The translations under genes were made by a program, and so were the position numbers. A stretch of DNA of 25,333 nt from a virus, in IMG/VR virus record IMGVR_UViG_3300030380_000762, positions 1 to 25,333 of that record; one strand, given 5' to 3'. The notes under the pieces were generated by a model. It ran no database searches and was not told the DNA's origin. It worked only from the letters and a program-made list of their open reading frames with translations. How positions within the stretch are numbered: the first letter of the stretch is position 1; each line of letters opens with the position of its first letter. Shown here piece by piece: positions 8,242 through 16,642 of the stretch.

Positions 8242-11200
8242 GTCTTCAATCCGTACAGGCTAAAAGTGCCGCCGCTGATTTGGGACGACGAATCACTTTC
8301 GTAAACCCTGATGAAATTGACGGCGGATGTTGTTTGGTATGTTCCAATCAAATCTCGCAGGCTACAGACATAATCGACATTCAGGTTTGCCCCAGTTATG
8401 TCAGTGATGACGCAGCTTCCCGTCACGCCGCTAAAAGTTTTGTGGAACGTAGTCGAGCGCAAGTTGTTGAGGCGAATGGTGAAATCTGTACTTGCAGTGC
8501 TGGCCGTTGATACATCACCGCCGTTGCCCCCTATAATTATGGCGTTGTTGCCATCTAACAGGGTGCCAGAAAAGTTTTGATTTGCGTTAGTCGTGCTTGA
8601 CAACGCCCTACCACGCCATTGAACGCTTGCGGTATATATATTGCTGGTGTCAGCCGAGTTCGCCGTGCCGAGCCGCAGCCGGATGTCAGTAGCCGCAGAC
8701 ACGGTCAAGTCCTCAACCACCAGCAGGTAGTTGTCAAAGTCGTCCGTAATCAGGCTCGACCCGAAGTCAACGCTTGACACTGCGCTGCTGACCGTCGTCG
8801 TGTTCAGAAGAACTGCGTTGCCGTTCTGCAGCGCAACGGTTCCTGTGGCGTCAGGCAATGTAATCGTGCGGTCAAGCGTTGGGTCAACGGCAGTGATTAC
8901 GGTTTCTTTGGAATCCGCAGTCGCGCCTTCCAGCACAATGTTCGATTGCGTTAACAGGTTGCCGGTGACGCCTATGCCGCCCGGCTCAATGCTGTCTGTT
9001 CCAATTTGAACGCTTTCTGCAAAGGTAGAATAACCGGCAGTCGAGTAGCCAACATCGCCCGGATCACTGGCGTCTGCCACACCAGTTTTAAGAATGACAT
9101 TGCCGTAAGATACGCCACCCTCGTTGTCGTCAAGGTTCGCTTCATCAAGAAACAAAATTAGGCTGTTGGTCGCGTCCGCAACGTAAACCTGTATGACCGC
9201 GCCAGCGTATGTTTTATTACCGTCTGTACTCTCTTTAATGCGAATTGCCGTAACAACATCAGTGCTAAACGTACTGTTGCCAATAATTTGCAGACCCGCA
9301 TCCTTGCTGTACAAAGACTGAGCGTAAAACGTCAGCGCCTGATGCCTGCTTGCCGTTACGTCTATCAAGGAAAATTTGGCGTGGAACCTTTGATTCGGCC
9401 CTTGTGGGCTATCATCGCGTCCTTGAAACACTGCAATGGTGTGCCAACCAACTGCAAGGTTAGCTGTCATTCCTTGCTGGTCTACGACACGAACCAAGCC
9501 ACTCCTGTCGGGCAACGTAATAGTGCGGTCAGCGGTTGGGTCACCGGGAGAAAGTAAGGTTTCAAAATTATCCGACGTTGCGCCTTCAAAGCGGATGTCT
9601 CCACCAGTGGCTAGATCAAGTCGGCCATTGATTGCAACGCCGCCAAACTTGATTTCCATTGAGGTGTCTAGTGACCCACCGACCACAGGTGCAAATTTTA
9701 TTCGAGCGTCCTCTGTGCCGTCGCTGGCATCAGCGATTTGTGTAAAGATAGTCGCGTAAGTTACATCCTGCCCTGCATCATTTTTGCCGTTAAATTCAAT
9801 CCGGCCCAAGTCATCGTTGTCCGCAGGGGAGGCGCTGTTGCGGTTAAGTTTCAATATGGGGGCATCTGCATCACCAGCATCCGTTGACGTAATTGTCACG
9901 CCATCGGCTGTCGTCTCAAACTTTTTGACGTTGTCGTAGTACAGTTCGACCGCGCCGTTGCCCTTGAAGTAGGCTGATGTCTCGCCGCCCGACCCGACCC
10001 TAATCCAGCCGCCCGGTGTCGAGTTAATGTAAAGCAGGCCGGTGCCTTGTTCCGAGATGTATGACCCGCTGCCATCGTGATAAATCTTTAGGTCACTGCC
10101 GTCGCCGAGACGTATCTCGCCGTCGTCAGGTAGGCTAAATATGTTTGCGGATACGGAGCTATCCGCCGTGTCTAGTACGATGTCATCTGGGGTTGTTGCG
10201 TTAGTAAACGCATCGCCCATTCTAAGAACAAGATTTGTCACCGTTGCATCACCAGAAGTGACTTGTGTCAGCTCAAACGCTTTGTCAGCCGTGCCACTGC
10301 TAGGCGACGTTTCCACTCTCATAGAGATGTTTTCGTCTGTGGCAGCGTCTGCCGTTGCCGACTTTATATACAAACCCTCTACATCAGAGCCATAACTGCC
10401 GGTCAATCCGTCTGGAGTTATTTTTAAATCGCCAGTAACCTGTGTGCCTGTGTTAGTCGTCTCAAACTTTTTGACGGAATTGAAATAAAGCTCAACCGCG
10501 CCGTCGTCCTGAAACTTGGCCTTGTATTCTGAATTTGCAGCATTGAGGAGGTGTATCTCATTGCCGGTAATCTTCAAGTGGCCGCCGCCTGTCTCCTGAA
10601 TAAAGCTGTTGCCAGAAGAAGACTGATGCCAAATCTTCAGGTCTGTGCCGTCGCCAATGCGTAGCTCTTGGTCGTCGCCAAGCTCAAGGTTGCCGGTCTT
10701 TATCTGAACGTCGCCGCTGCTGGCCCCTGTGCCGCCTACAATTCTTACAACCTCGTTTCTACTGTTTGAGCCGACGTTGAAAGAAACGCCATCATAAGCG
10801 TTTATAGACAACCCGTCTGGGCTGACGTTTGAACTGCTGTGATCGTAAGTTAAAATAGAAAGATTATATTTGTTGCTGTCGCTGAACCCTTCACGGAAGA
10901 AAATACCTTCTTCTTGACCAGCATTATAAGCGTCAATTAACGCAGACCCTTCTACATGCAGTGCTTCGTCTGGGCTGCTTGTGTTAATTCCCAAACTGCC
11001 AGTAACAGTTGCGCCAGTGCTGAGAGTTTCAAAGGTTTTTACGTTGTTATAAAAAAGTTCGACTGCGCCATTTGAGTAAAAAGAAGCCATCGTTTCGTTG
11101 GCTGATGAGTTTTGAATATGTGTTTGGCTTGTCCGTAACCGTAATGGGCCTGTTCCGGTGTCTTGGATTACCGATGCCGTGCCTGAATGGAATATCTTTA

Positions 11201-11570
11201 AATCAGCGGCTGCACCAAACGTAATATTCACATTGTCAGCCAGTTCAATATTGTCTGACGCATTTAGGAACACCGCCTTCTCTGCTGGCTGAGTGCAGAA
11301 AATGGTGCGCGTGCCGGATGTCCAGTTGACCGCCGTATTGCTGTTGGACGACGACAGGATTTCTGCGCGGCTCAGTGTTGTGCCGCTGGCAGTGAACGTG
11401 CCTCGACCAATCTCAAAGTCCGTGCCATCAGTGCAGCAATAATATGTCTCATTGCCATCACCGATTTCGGTAAACGCATCAAAGCCAGCAAACGAACCGG
11501 AAAGCGTGTATGTACCAGTGCCGGTTGTCGTCGTTTGCTGCTTGACGCGGTCTTTGAGTATGATTGCCAT
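8238..11570 (-). CDS. Large tail fibre protein
   Basis: 1110 residues. Residues 1-100 (MAIILKDRVKQQTTTTGTGT ... 'DFEIGRGTFTASGTTLSRAE ... TIFCTQPAEKAV') form a widely shared virion-attachment domain of phage fibres. Three copies of a 70-75-residue module with core 'DLKIxHxxxxSxI...GAVELxYxNVKxFET...GxxVTG' lie at about 122-195, 309-384 and 493-563. Two copies of 'EGATxDxxET...PTxDRTITLPDxxG' lie at about 662-691 and in the segment encoded near 8842-8931. The C-terminal region ('...FIRVYESDSSSQISGGTFSL', YGLKT end) is a compact receptor-facing or trimer-end domain. No chaperone or autoprotease domain and no pectate-lyase-type enzyme signature was recognised. SD-like GAGG sits seven bases before ATG. 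Confidence 0.9.
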   Translation of the reverse strand: MAIILKDRVKQQTTTTGTGTYTLSGSFAGFDAFTEIGDGNETYYCCTDGTDFEIGRGTFTASGTTLSRAEILSSSNSNTAVNWTSGTRTIFCTQPAEKAVFLNASDNIELADNVNITFGAAADLKIFHSGTASVIQDTGTGPLRLRTSQTHIQNSSANETMASFYSNGAVELFYNNVKTFETLSTGATVTGSLGINTSSPDEALHVEGSALIDAYNAGQEEGIFFREGFSDSNKYNLSILTYDHSSSNVSPDGLSINAYDGVSFNVGSNSRNEVVRIVGGTGASSGDVQIKTGNLELGDDQELRIGDGTDLKIWHQSSSGNSFIQETGGGHLKITGNEIHLLNAANSEYKAKFQDDGAVELYFNSVKKFETTNTGTQVTGDLKITPDGLTGSYGSDVEGLYIKSATADAATDENISMRVETSPSSGTADKAFELTQVTSGDATVTNLVLRMGDAFTNATTPDDIVLDTADSSVSANIFSLPDDGEIRLGDGSDLKIYHDGSGSYISEQGTGLLYINSTPGGWIRVGSGGETSAYFKGNGAVELYYDNVKKFETTADGVTITSTDAGDADAPILKLNRNSASPADNDDLGRIEFNGKNDAGQDVTYATIFTQIADASDGTEDARIKFAPVVGGSLDTSMEIKFGGVAINGRLDLATGGDIRFEGATSDNFETLLSPGDPTADRTITLPDRSGLVRVVDQQGMTANLAVGWHTIAVFQGRDDSPQGPNQRFHAKFSLIDVTASRHQALTFYAQSLYSKDAGLQIIGNSTFSTDVVTAIRIKESTDGNKTYAGAVIQVYVADATNSLILFLDEANLDDNEGGVSYGNVILKTGVADASDPGDVGYSTAGYSTFAESVQIGTDSIEPGGIGVTGNLLTQSNIVLEGATADSKETVITAVDPTLDRTITLPDATGTVALQNGNAVLLNTTTVSSAVSSVDFGSSLITDDFDNYLLVVEDLTVSAATDIRLRLGTANSADTSNIYTASVQWRGRALSSTTNANQNFSGTLLDGNNAIIIGGNGGDVSTASTASTDFTIRLNNLRSTTFHKTFSGVTGSCVITDITGANLNVDYVCSLRDLIGTYQTTSAVNFIRVYESDSSSQISGGTFSLYGLKT
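9882..11207 (-). repeat. Three diverged copies of a fibre module in the tail-fibre gene
   Basis: Segments 10986-11207, 10419-10646 and 9882-10094 encode copies of a 70-75-residue module. The most conserved DNA codes for 'GAVELxYxNVKxFET' and appears on the plus strand as similar text near 9920, 10463 and 11030 (…CAAA…TTTTTxACGxxxTxxxxxTAxAxxTCxACxGCGCC…). Protein identity is clear but DNA has diverged, so they are old duplications. Confidence 0.8.
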
Positions 11571-11578
11571 CTGTCGCC

Positions 11579-11965
11579 TCAGTCAGCAGAAATGTCTAGG
11601 TCGCCTGCATCGATCTTCAAGACATCGCCAGAAGCAATCGTTTTCGCCGCTGTAAACGCGCCGTGGATAAGTAGGTTCCCGCCACTGCTTGCGTCGAAAA
11701 GACCAAAGAAGCCGACACTGCCCCATGTTCCAGTTGCGGCCGCAAACTCAATAGCTCCGGTATTGTCAGCGGTGCCACCAGAGGCAGCATCGAAGGTAAC
11801 TGCTACACGAGAATAGTTGCTGCCCGTAAGCTCGGTGCCGCTGTTATCGTCACCAAAACTGCCGGTAGACAGGCCGAGATATACAGCGGACGGCGCTGTG
11901 AATGCTGTTGTTCCGAGTATATGGTCTAAGACCTTGTTCTCGGCATAGTTAGATAAGGCGCTCAT
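11579..11965 (-). CDS. Small phage tail protein (Gp80/'tail fiber protein' type)
   Basis: 128 residues. The start MSALSNYAENKVLDHILGTT followed by 'FTAPSAVYLGLSTGSFGDD...GTELTGSNYSRVAVTFDAAS' is the signature of a common small beta-rich phage protein often annotated as tail fibre or decoration protein. 'FAAATGTWGSVGFFGLFDAS' and 'GNLLIHGAFTAAKTIASGD' complete the conserved fold. It lies between the SU10-like adaptor and the large fibre. Its exact location on the virion is not known; the family call is confident, the role less so. The start overlaps the adaptor stop at 11965. Confidence 0.82.
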   Translation of the reverse strand: MSALSNYAENKVLDHILGTTAFTAPSAVYLGLSTGSFGDDNSGTELTGSNYSRVAVTFDAASGGTADNTGAIEFAAATGTWGSVGFFGLFDASSGGNLLIHGAFTAAKTIASGDVLKIDAGDLDISAD

Positions 11966-12603
11966 CAGGTAGCTCCTGCGTTTTGCCGTTGATAGATACT
12001 CGTCATATGAAGCGTGCCGGTGCCGTACTGCGCCCGCTCTTCATCACGCTTGATTTCTTCAATCGCACGGCTGAATTTTGTGTCATAGATTTGCGCACGC
12101 TGTTCATCCATGAGGTAGGTGTAGGCTTCTGTAAGGGCACCGCTAAGATAAGCGTCGGGGTGGCGCGTCAGTATCGTGTTGACAAGATTGCTGTCGCTCA
12201 ATGCGGATATCGACCCCACATAAATTATTTGAGCGCTATATGATGAGTCCGGCACTGGGCGGAACTGTATCTCGCCGCCGACTATTGAATAAGCGCGCGG
12301 TCTGCCAGCAGTACCACCAAACTCACTCTCAAGGGCAATGGGCGTCTTATATTCTAAAATTGTATTAGGATTCGTCAGTAATTTAACGTGGCGAACCTCG
12401 CGCAAATCCGTTGGCAGGGCGACAAACTCATCATTTGCGGTAAGGGTTGCGTTAGCACGTTTTTCCTGCGATCTGCTTTCAAGCTCACGCGACAGGCGGC
12501 CCTCTGCTAGACTGATAAACTCTGGAATGCGGTCAGTTAGGTCTGACCGAGCTAGAAAATTGCCAACTGCAGTTTTTAACTCGGTGTAGTTCGTGATCGC
12601 CAT
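11965..12603 (-). CDS. Head-tail adaptor, SU10-like
   Basis: 212 residues. 'MAITNYTELKTAVGNFLARS', 'IPEFISLAEGRLSRELESR' and 'ALPTDLREVRHVKLL' followed by 'GGEIQFRPVPDSSYSAQIIY' and 'LTRHPDAYLSGALTEAYTYL' are the conserved blocks of the phage adaptor family found with SU10-type capsids and P22-like needle hubs. These proteins form the ring below the portal in podoviruses. The C-terminal helix region (DEQRAQIYDTKFSRAIEEIK) is typical. It is followed by the tail genes. A one-base overlap with the upstream gene (12603) marks coupling. Confidence 0.85.
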   Translation of the reverse strand: MAITNYTELKTAVGNFLARSDLTDRIPEFISLAEGRLSRELESRSQEKRANATLTANDEFVALPTDLREVRHVKLLTNPNTILEYKTPIALESEFGGTAGRPRAYSIVGGEIQFRPVPDSSYSAQIIYVGSISALSDSNLVNTILTRHPDAYLSGALTEAYTYLMDEQRAQIYDTKFSRAIEEIKRDEERAQYGTGTLHMTSIYQRQNAGAT

Positions 12604-12935
12604 CAGATTCTGCCGCCTCCCGATCTAAAGTGCCGGTTGTCAGGGTCGTTGAGCCACTTGGCCCAATCCTTCGGATTGTCAGCCGGGTGACCAAACATCT
12701 CTTTGAGTTGCACATAAAGCAGGTTGGGAATCTCAGCGACTTTCTGATGATGCCGCTGCGTGTTTCCGATCAGCTTGCCGTACTCCCAAGCGTTCTGGCT
12801 TTGCTTGTTAGCCTCTAGGATCGGCGAGATTTCCTGCTGCTGTACGATGGTCGCCTCACCGTCGCGGTCAAACTCCATCCATGTCTTTTTGCCTGCTTCG
12901 GGGTCATCCTTCAGCAGCTTTTTCATTCCAGCCAT
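12603..12935 (-). CDS. Conserved small head/neck-module protein of unknown function
   Basis: 110 residues from ATG 12935 (MAGMKKLLKDDPEAGKKTW). This start is chosen because GGGAGA lies seven bases upstream, and the in-frame ATG at 12947 would begin right at the terminator hairpin. Visible features: 'W..FDRDGEATIVQQQEISP' with 'ILEANKQSQNAWEYG', a helical 'IGNTQRHHQKVAEIPNLLYV' and a C-terminal 'DWAKWLNDPDNRHFRSGGGR'. The 'A.IP......W..DPDN..FR' tail is shared by small proteins located after the capsid gene in SU10-like phages. No enzyme motif. A head-completion or neck role is inferred from position only. Confidence 0.75.
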   Translation of the reverse strand: MAGMKKLLKDDPEAGKKTWMEFDRDGEATIVQQQEISPILEANKQSQNAWEYGKLIGNTQRHHQKVAEIPNLLYVQLKEMFGHPADNPKDWAKWLNDPDNRHFRSGGGRI

Positions 12936-12948
12936 AATGTCTCCCATG

Positions 12949-12976
12949 AAAAAGGGGCAGCCGCAGCCGCCCCTTT
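12949..12976 (-). terminator. Intrinsic terminator after the capsid gene
   Basis: An inverted repeat AAAGGGGC (12951-12958) / GCCCCTTT (12969-12976) with a 10-base loop lies 18 bases after the capsid stop. Read on the minus strand, the stem is followed by a T-run (complement of A949-A953), a standard Rho-independent layout. It would damp transcription into the tail genes after the most abundantly needed protein. Partial read-through is expected because no other promoter is obvious before the next gene. Confidence 0.8.
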
Positions 12977-12993
12977 CAATGTTTGGTCAGCGA

Positions 12994-13947
12994 TTAGGAA
13001 CCGTTCAGGTCCAGCACCATCGCGTGGGCCTTTGGCGCGTCGGGCATCAGGGTCCATTCGCACAGAACCTGTCGCTTGGTTGCGTCAGCCGTGCCGGTCT
13101 CTTCCTGCTCGATAAAGTTACGTCCGGTCAGTGCGCCGACAGCGACGTGATCTGGGTCGATCAGGAACACGCGGTCATTGCCCATGAAGCGGCTAGGCAC
13201 CACCTCAAGCTGGCCGAAGTCGTTGAACAGGATCGACACCGCACCGTTGAAGGTCACCGGAGCGCGGGCTGTCGTTGTGGCCTGATTGGTCACAAGGTTT
13301 GTTCCCGACTGAGTCAAATCACTCACGTTCGAGCGGTTCGTGCCGCTGGCGACTAGAAGACGAGGGTTACCTCCGTCTTGCCATGCTGCCTGCATGGCTG
13401 CATCCACCAATGCCAGTGTCAGCGCCCGGTCAGTACCGCCGGTCACGGTATCAGTACCGTTACCAGCGGAGAACGCACCAGAACCGCCGCCGACTGAACC
13501 GTTTGTGATCCAGCTAGTCAGTGACGCGGCCTTGCGCGGGTCAGAACCAGAGCGCGCCTGATCGACATTGCCGATGGACGTTTCCATGTCTTTCCGCAAA
13601 TCAAGTCCAGCAAGAACGGTTTGATACGCGATTTCTGAGTCGACCCCCGCCTTGTCTACGGCCTCAACGCTACCGCTGATGATGAATCCGCGAGTAGAGA
13701 TTTGATGGTGATTCCCAAGTCTGGTCAGAGCGGTCACGCCGGTATCGGTGAGCGAAGCTCCCTCGTTCCGGTGGTTGTTGTTTGCGGCGCTTGCCAGTTC
13801 CTGAACAAGGAATTCCGCAAAGATGCCGGTGGTCGTCCGCTTCTGAGCCGCACTGTAAATGGGCGTCTCATCGGGATCGATCCGGGCGATGGTATCAGAG
13901 AGCAGTTCGCGCTCTCCGACTTTATTCGCAGTCGTTAGCATAGCCAT
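12994..13947 (-). CDS. Major capsid protein, SU10/DUF5309 type
   Basis: 317 residues. 'ANKVGERELLSDTIARIDPD' with 'TPIYSAAQKRTTTGIFAEFL' at the N-terminus, then 'RLGNHHQISTRGFIISGSVE' and the segment 'VFLIDPDHVAVGALTGRNF' near the C-terminus are diagnostic of the DUF5309/SU10-like major capsid family, which adopts the HK97 fold and needs a separate scaffold (the next gene upstream). There is a good Shine-Dalgarno (AGAGGT, seven bases before ATG). It is followed by an intrinsic terminator, as expected for a highly expressed gene. No N-terminal protease-processed delta domain is apparent. Confidence 0.92.
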   Translation of the reverse strand: MAMLTTANKVGERELLSDTIARIDPDETPIYSAAQKRTTTGIFAEFLVQELASAANNNHRNEGASLTDTGVTALTRLGNHHQISTRGFIISGSVEAVDKAGVDSEIAYQTVLAGLDLRKDMETSIGNVDQARSGSDPRKAASLTSWITNGSVGGGSGAFSAGNGTDTVTGGTDRALTLALVDAAMQAAWQDGGNPRLLVASGTNRSNVSDLTQSGTNLVTNQATTTARAPVTFNGAVSILFNDFGQLEVVPSRFMGNDRVFLIDPDHVAVGALTGRNFIEQEETGTADATKRQVLCEWTLMPDAPKAHAMVLDLNGS

Positions 13948-13952
13948 GATTT

Positions 13953-14999
13953 TTACCTCTGATTTCTGGCTTCAAGAAGGGCCACCGCCGAGGCGATGGA
14001 TGGGTTTTTGATATGCTGCTCTCTGATCTTCTGGCGCTTGCGCTGGGCCACCTCGTTCTTTGAACGCGGCACACCCGGCCTTGGACTTTTTGGTGCCTTG
14101 GCTACCTTCTTCTTTGCCTCTGGATTCTTTTCCAGCAGCTTTTTCAGACGAAGGCTGTCATGCAGAAGCATGATCGAACGGTGATCTGCCGCGCCCGCAA
14201 TCTCGTCGTCCGTGAACCCCATCGTCTTTGCATGAGCGACAAGTTCTTCACGTTCTGTTTTCATGCGATCTGTCGGCTGACCTTTTTCATCACCCCAGCC
14301 CGGAATCTTCTGAAGCATCAAGGCCGCCTCGTTTGCCAGATGCGTTTGCATTGCCTGTGCTTGCTCGGCGTCCTTTTCCCGACGCACTCGCTGTGCTTCA
14401 GCGGTGATGCGCGCGGTGTTTTCTTTCTTCTGATTCCAGTTCTGCATCGCCAAAGCAAAATCCTTGGCGTCCATGGTATCCTTGAGAGTCGACCAATCAG
14501 GCTCTTGTCCCATCGCTTGCTGCTGCTGGGTTGCAAGAAACTCAATGGCCTCCAGATATCGGTCACGCGCTGCGGAGGTTTCTGTCTTCACCGCTTCAAA
14601 CTCTGCCATGTCTGCGTCGAGTTTCTTGCGGTCTTGCGATACCTGCTGCGTTTTCTGCGTGTAATCTGCCTCCCGCTGATAGCCTCGCAAAGCCTCATCG
14701 AGGGTCACATCGACGTCCTCACCGTTCACACGAACGGTGTAGACCTCCTGCTCCTCGACTTCAGCTTCTTCAGCATCATCGTCGGGCTGATCTTCCTCCT
14801 CGGCGTCGGCTGCCTCAAGCATATCGCTTGGGGCTTCTGCCTCCTCCTCAAAGGGCAACACCTGATTTTCTTGAAGTTCAGCGTCGTCAGGTTGGCTGGC
14901 CTCGCCTTCGGCAGATGTGCCCTCGGAAGGGTTCTGCATGAGAAGGCTTGCGGCCTGTTCTAATGTGAGATTTTCGGTTTCCTGTAGAGGGTCAACCAT
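13953..14999 (-). CDS. Capsid scaffold-like protein
   Basis: 348 residues with three zones: a very acidic, disordered N-terminus (residues about 25-88, e.g. 'DAEEEDQPDDDAEEAEVEEQ'), a 'YTVRVNGEDVDVTLDEALRG' segment and a long coiled coil (about 85-225, 'YTQKTQQVSQDRKKLDADMA'), and a basic Lys/Arg C-terminus (about 290-340, 'KKKVAKAPKSPRPGVPRSK'). This charge layout and position just before the capsid gene are typical of podovirus scaffolding proteins, which use a basic C-terminal hook to bind the capsid protein. 'GEDVDVTLDEALRGYQREADYT' type text is a known scaffold-family signature. No protease motif is seen. Confidence 0.85.
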   Translation of the reverse strand: MVDPLQETENLTLEQAASLLMQNPSEGTSAEGEASQPDDAELQENQVLPFEEEAEAPSDMLEAADAEEEDQPDDDAEEAEVEEQEVYTVRVNGEDVDVTLDEALRGYQREADYTQKTQQVSQDRKKLDADMAEFEAVKTETSAARDRYLEAIEFLATQQQQAMGQEPDWSTLKDTMDAKDFALAMQNWNQKKENTARITAEAQRVRREKDAEQAQAMQTHLANEAALMLQKIPGWGDEKGQPTDRMKTEREELVAHAKTMGFTDDEIAGAADHRSIMLLHDSLRLKKLLEKNPEAKKKVAKAPKSPRPGVPRSKNEVAQRKRQKIREQHIKNPSIASAVALLEARNQR

Positions 15000-15005
15000 T
15001 GTGCT

Positions 15006-15266
15006 TTAATCCTTTATACCAAGTTTGTCCTTCGCAAAGTGTCCGTCTTCAATTATCCGCACGAAGTGACCTTTGAAGGCTTCCAAAGCCTGCAAAAGCT
15101 GATAGAGATTCTCCCTCGCGGCGGCATCTGTGATTGCGGTCTGTTTCCACGCGCTCACAAATTCTTTTTCCAGCGTTTCAAACGCCTCTTGGATCAGCGG
15201 GTCACGCATCAAAGCCTCGGCCCTGACCCCCCGGTCCATGTCCTTTCGGTGCTTGTCGTCACTCAT
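15006..15266 (-). CDS. Small helical protein in head module, unknown
   Basis: 86 residues, strongly helical and charged: 'DRGVRAEALMRDPLIQEAFE', 'EFVSAWKQTAITDAAARENL', 'LLQALEAFKGHFVRIIEDG' and a short tail. The pattern 'G..A..L...P...EAF..LE.......W......D...RE.LY..L..L......' recurs in small phage proteins located just before a scaffold gene. It overlaps the Pro-rich gene by four bases (ATGA) and is followed by the scaffold after six bases. Its function is unknown; a head-assembly accessory role is inferred. Confidence 0.75.
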   Translation of the reverse strand: MSDDKHRKDMDRGVRAEALMRDPLIQEAFETLEKEFVSAWKQTAITDAAARENLYQLLQALEAFKGHFVRIIEDGHFAKDKLGIKD

Positions 15267-16642
15267 AGCGCGGTAAAGCCTGTCAGGCTTAATGGCATCC
15301 GGTAATTCTCTGGACGCACGCCATAGCTCTGAATGAAGCGGCGGTTTGCAGCATCAAAATCAAACCCCTGTGGCAGGTTTGCTGGCGCGTCATCTAGTAT
15401 TGACCGCCGATAGAAAATGTCTCCGGGCTGTGGGGCTGCCGCACCGCCCCCGCTTGCGATTGGCGCGGGGCTTCCTCCGCTGCCGGTCTCTGCCAACTCT
15501 GCCGTCGTTTTGCGTCTACAGGTTTGCAAGCCTTCATCGAAGATAAACCCATCCGGGCATCGGCTTGCACCAGTGAGCGGATTGGTTTCGGGTGGTGTGG
15601 TTTGATCATCATCCACCTGCGCCTGTGCCGCAAAAGGATCGCCACCAAACCCTGTGAAGACTTGTGTCGGGCCCAAAAACGGCAGTTCAGGACCAAAGTT
15701 AGCAAAGCCCCTGACATTGCCCATCGGGGCATCGCCCTCAGTATATATGCCGGTCAGGTTTGTTGTGGGTATGCCTGAAGGCTGCGCCGTTTGCGCATCC
15801 AGTATTTGCTGCGCAACAAAGTCGTCACGCGCCTCTAGATCGGCCTGCTGGGCGCGTGTAAGGCCAGCAAACGGCCTGATGCGGCCTGCCGGGCCCGACT
15901 GATCATCAAGGTCATAATTGAGCAAATCCATTGCTGTTCTGCCGGTGCCAGCAAACGGATCATATTCGTCCTCCATGCCCATCACTGTGGGCTGGATGAT
16001 CTCTCCGTTTGTTGTGTCAAAGGTGGTGCCAGCTTCATCAGTAATTATGGCGGGCGGCAGGTTTGTGCCAGCCACATTGATGTTCGCGCGGGTGCGCGGG
16101 ACGCTGTACATCTCGATTTCATTGTATGGCGGCGGAGTGCGATCAACTATTAAACCGGGCAGTGAGCCCGCTTTATAGGTTCCGGTCCTTTCATCGTAGT
16201 ACACCTCGCCAGTCTGAGCGTTCAGAGCCTGAACATCCGCAGCCGTCTGACCACCAAACATGGCACGCCGCTGGCGGTCTCTCTCCTCTAAAGCATTCAA
16301 CTGGCTCAAGATGCCGTCGATTGTATTAATTGGCGCTTGGAAAGGGTCGGCTGCCGGCGGCACCTGTGAAATATCAAAGTCCGCAGTGCCGCGAGGCGGT
16401 TGGTTTACAGCCGCAGCGACAGGCTCTGGATCATTATTCTGCGGTGGCAGTATTTGACGCGAGGCATCAATTACATTTGTTGTGCCACGAACAAGCGGGC
16501 GGCCTTCGTCGTCTGTCTGCGCCGGAGTTGCGGACGCACGAGCCTCATCTGCTGCCTCTTGGCTTCCAGAGCCAAAGCAGAACAACCGCTCGTGGACGCG
16601 CCGTTCCATGTCGTATCTGTCCATCAGATCACGTCGTAACAT
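15263..16642 (-). CDS. Pro/Gly/Ala-rich, largely disordered virion-module protein
   Basis: 459 residues. It has a charged helical N-terminus (MLRRDLMDRYDMERRVHERL), low-complexity Pro/Ala/Asp linkers, a helical patch at about 110-130 and an isolated 'CPDGFIFDEGLQTC' (Cys362 and Cys375) that could form a disulfide loop. A Gly/Ser/Pro linker at about 385-410 precedes an ordered C-terminal stretch ending 'VRPENYRMPLSLTGFTAL'. AGAGG eight bases before the ATG at 16642 supports this start and a 14-base overlap with the previous gene. 'CPxGxxxxxxxxxC' loops occur in many phage structural proteins. No enzymatic domain was recognised; it may tether components of the head or ejectosome. Function unknown. 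Confidence 0.7.
   Translation of the reverse strand: MLRRDLMDRYDMERRVHERLFCFGSGSQEAADEARASATPAQTDDEGRPLVRGTTNVIDASRQILPPQNNDPEPVAAAVNQPPRGTADFDISQVPPAADPFQAPINTIDGILSQLNALEERDRQRRAMFGGQTAADVQALNAQTGEVYYDERTGTYKAGSLPGLIVDRTPPPYNEIEMYSVPRTRANINVAGTNLPPAIITDEAGTTFDTTNGEIIQPTVMGMEDEYDPFAGTGRTAMDLLNYDLDDQSGPAGRIRPFAGLTRAQQADLEARDDFVAQQILDAQTAQPSGIPTTNLTGIYTEGDAPMGNVRGFANFGPELPFLGPTQVFTGFGGDPFAAQAQVDDDQTTPPETNPLTGASRCPDGFIFDEGLQTCRRKTTAELAETGSGGSPAPIASGGGAAAPQPGDIFYRRSILDDAPANLPQGFDFDAANRRFIQSYGVRPENYRMPLSLTGFTAL

Noticed and set aside
8238-9000. Diversity-generating retroelement target at the fibre C-terminus
   Set aside because: No reverse transcriptase, template repeat or A-biased variable repeat is visible in the window.
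14160-14963. Long plus-strand frame opposite the scaffold gene (267 codons)
   Set aside because: It mirrors a well-supported minus-strand scaffold-like gene; its product looks like a low-quality hydrophobic shadow with no ribosome site or conserved motif. The same holds for plus frames at 2197-2790, 2630-3214, 19035-19742 and 20099-20791.
15560-15620. Chitin-binding or Kazal domain from CPDGF...C
   Set aside because: Only two cysteines; real domains need six. A single disulfide loop at most.
16120-16145. PPPY (PY motif) in the 459-aa protein as a WW-domain ligand
   Set aside because: WW domains are eukaryotic; nothing else suggests a eukaryotic host, and Pro-rich linkers produce this by chance.
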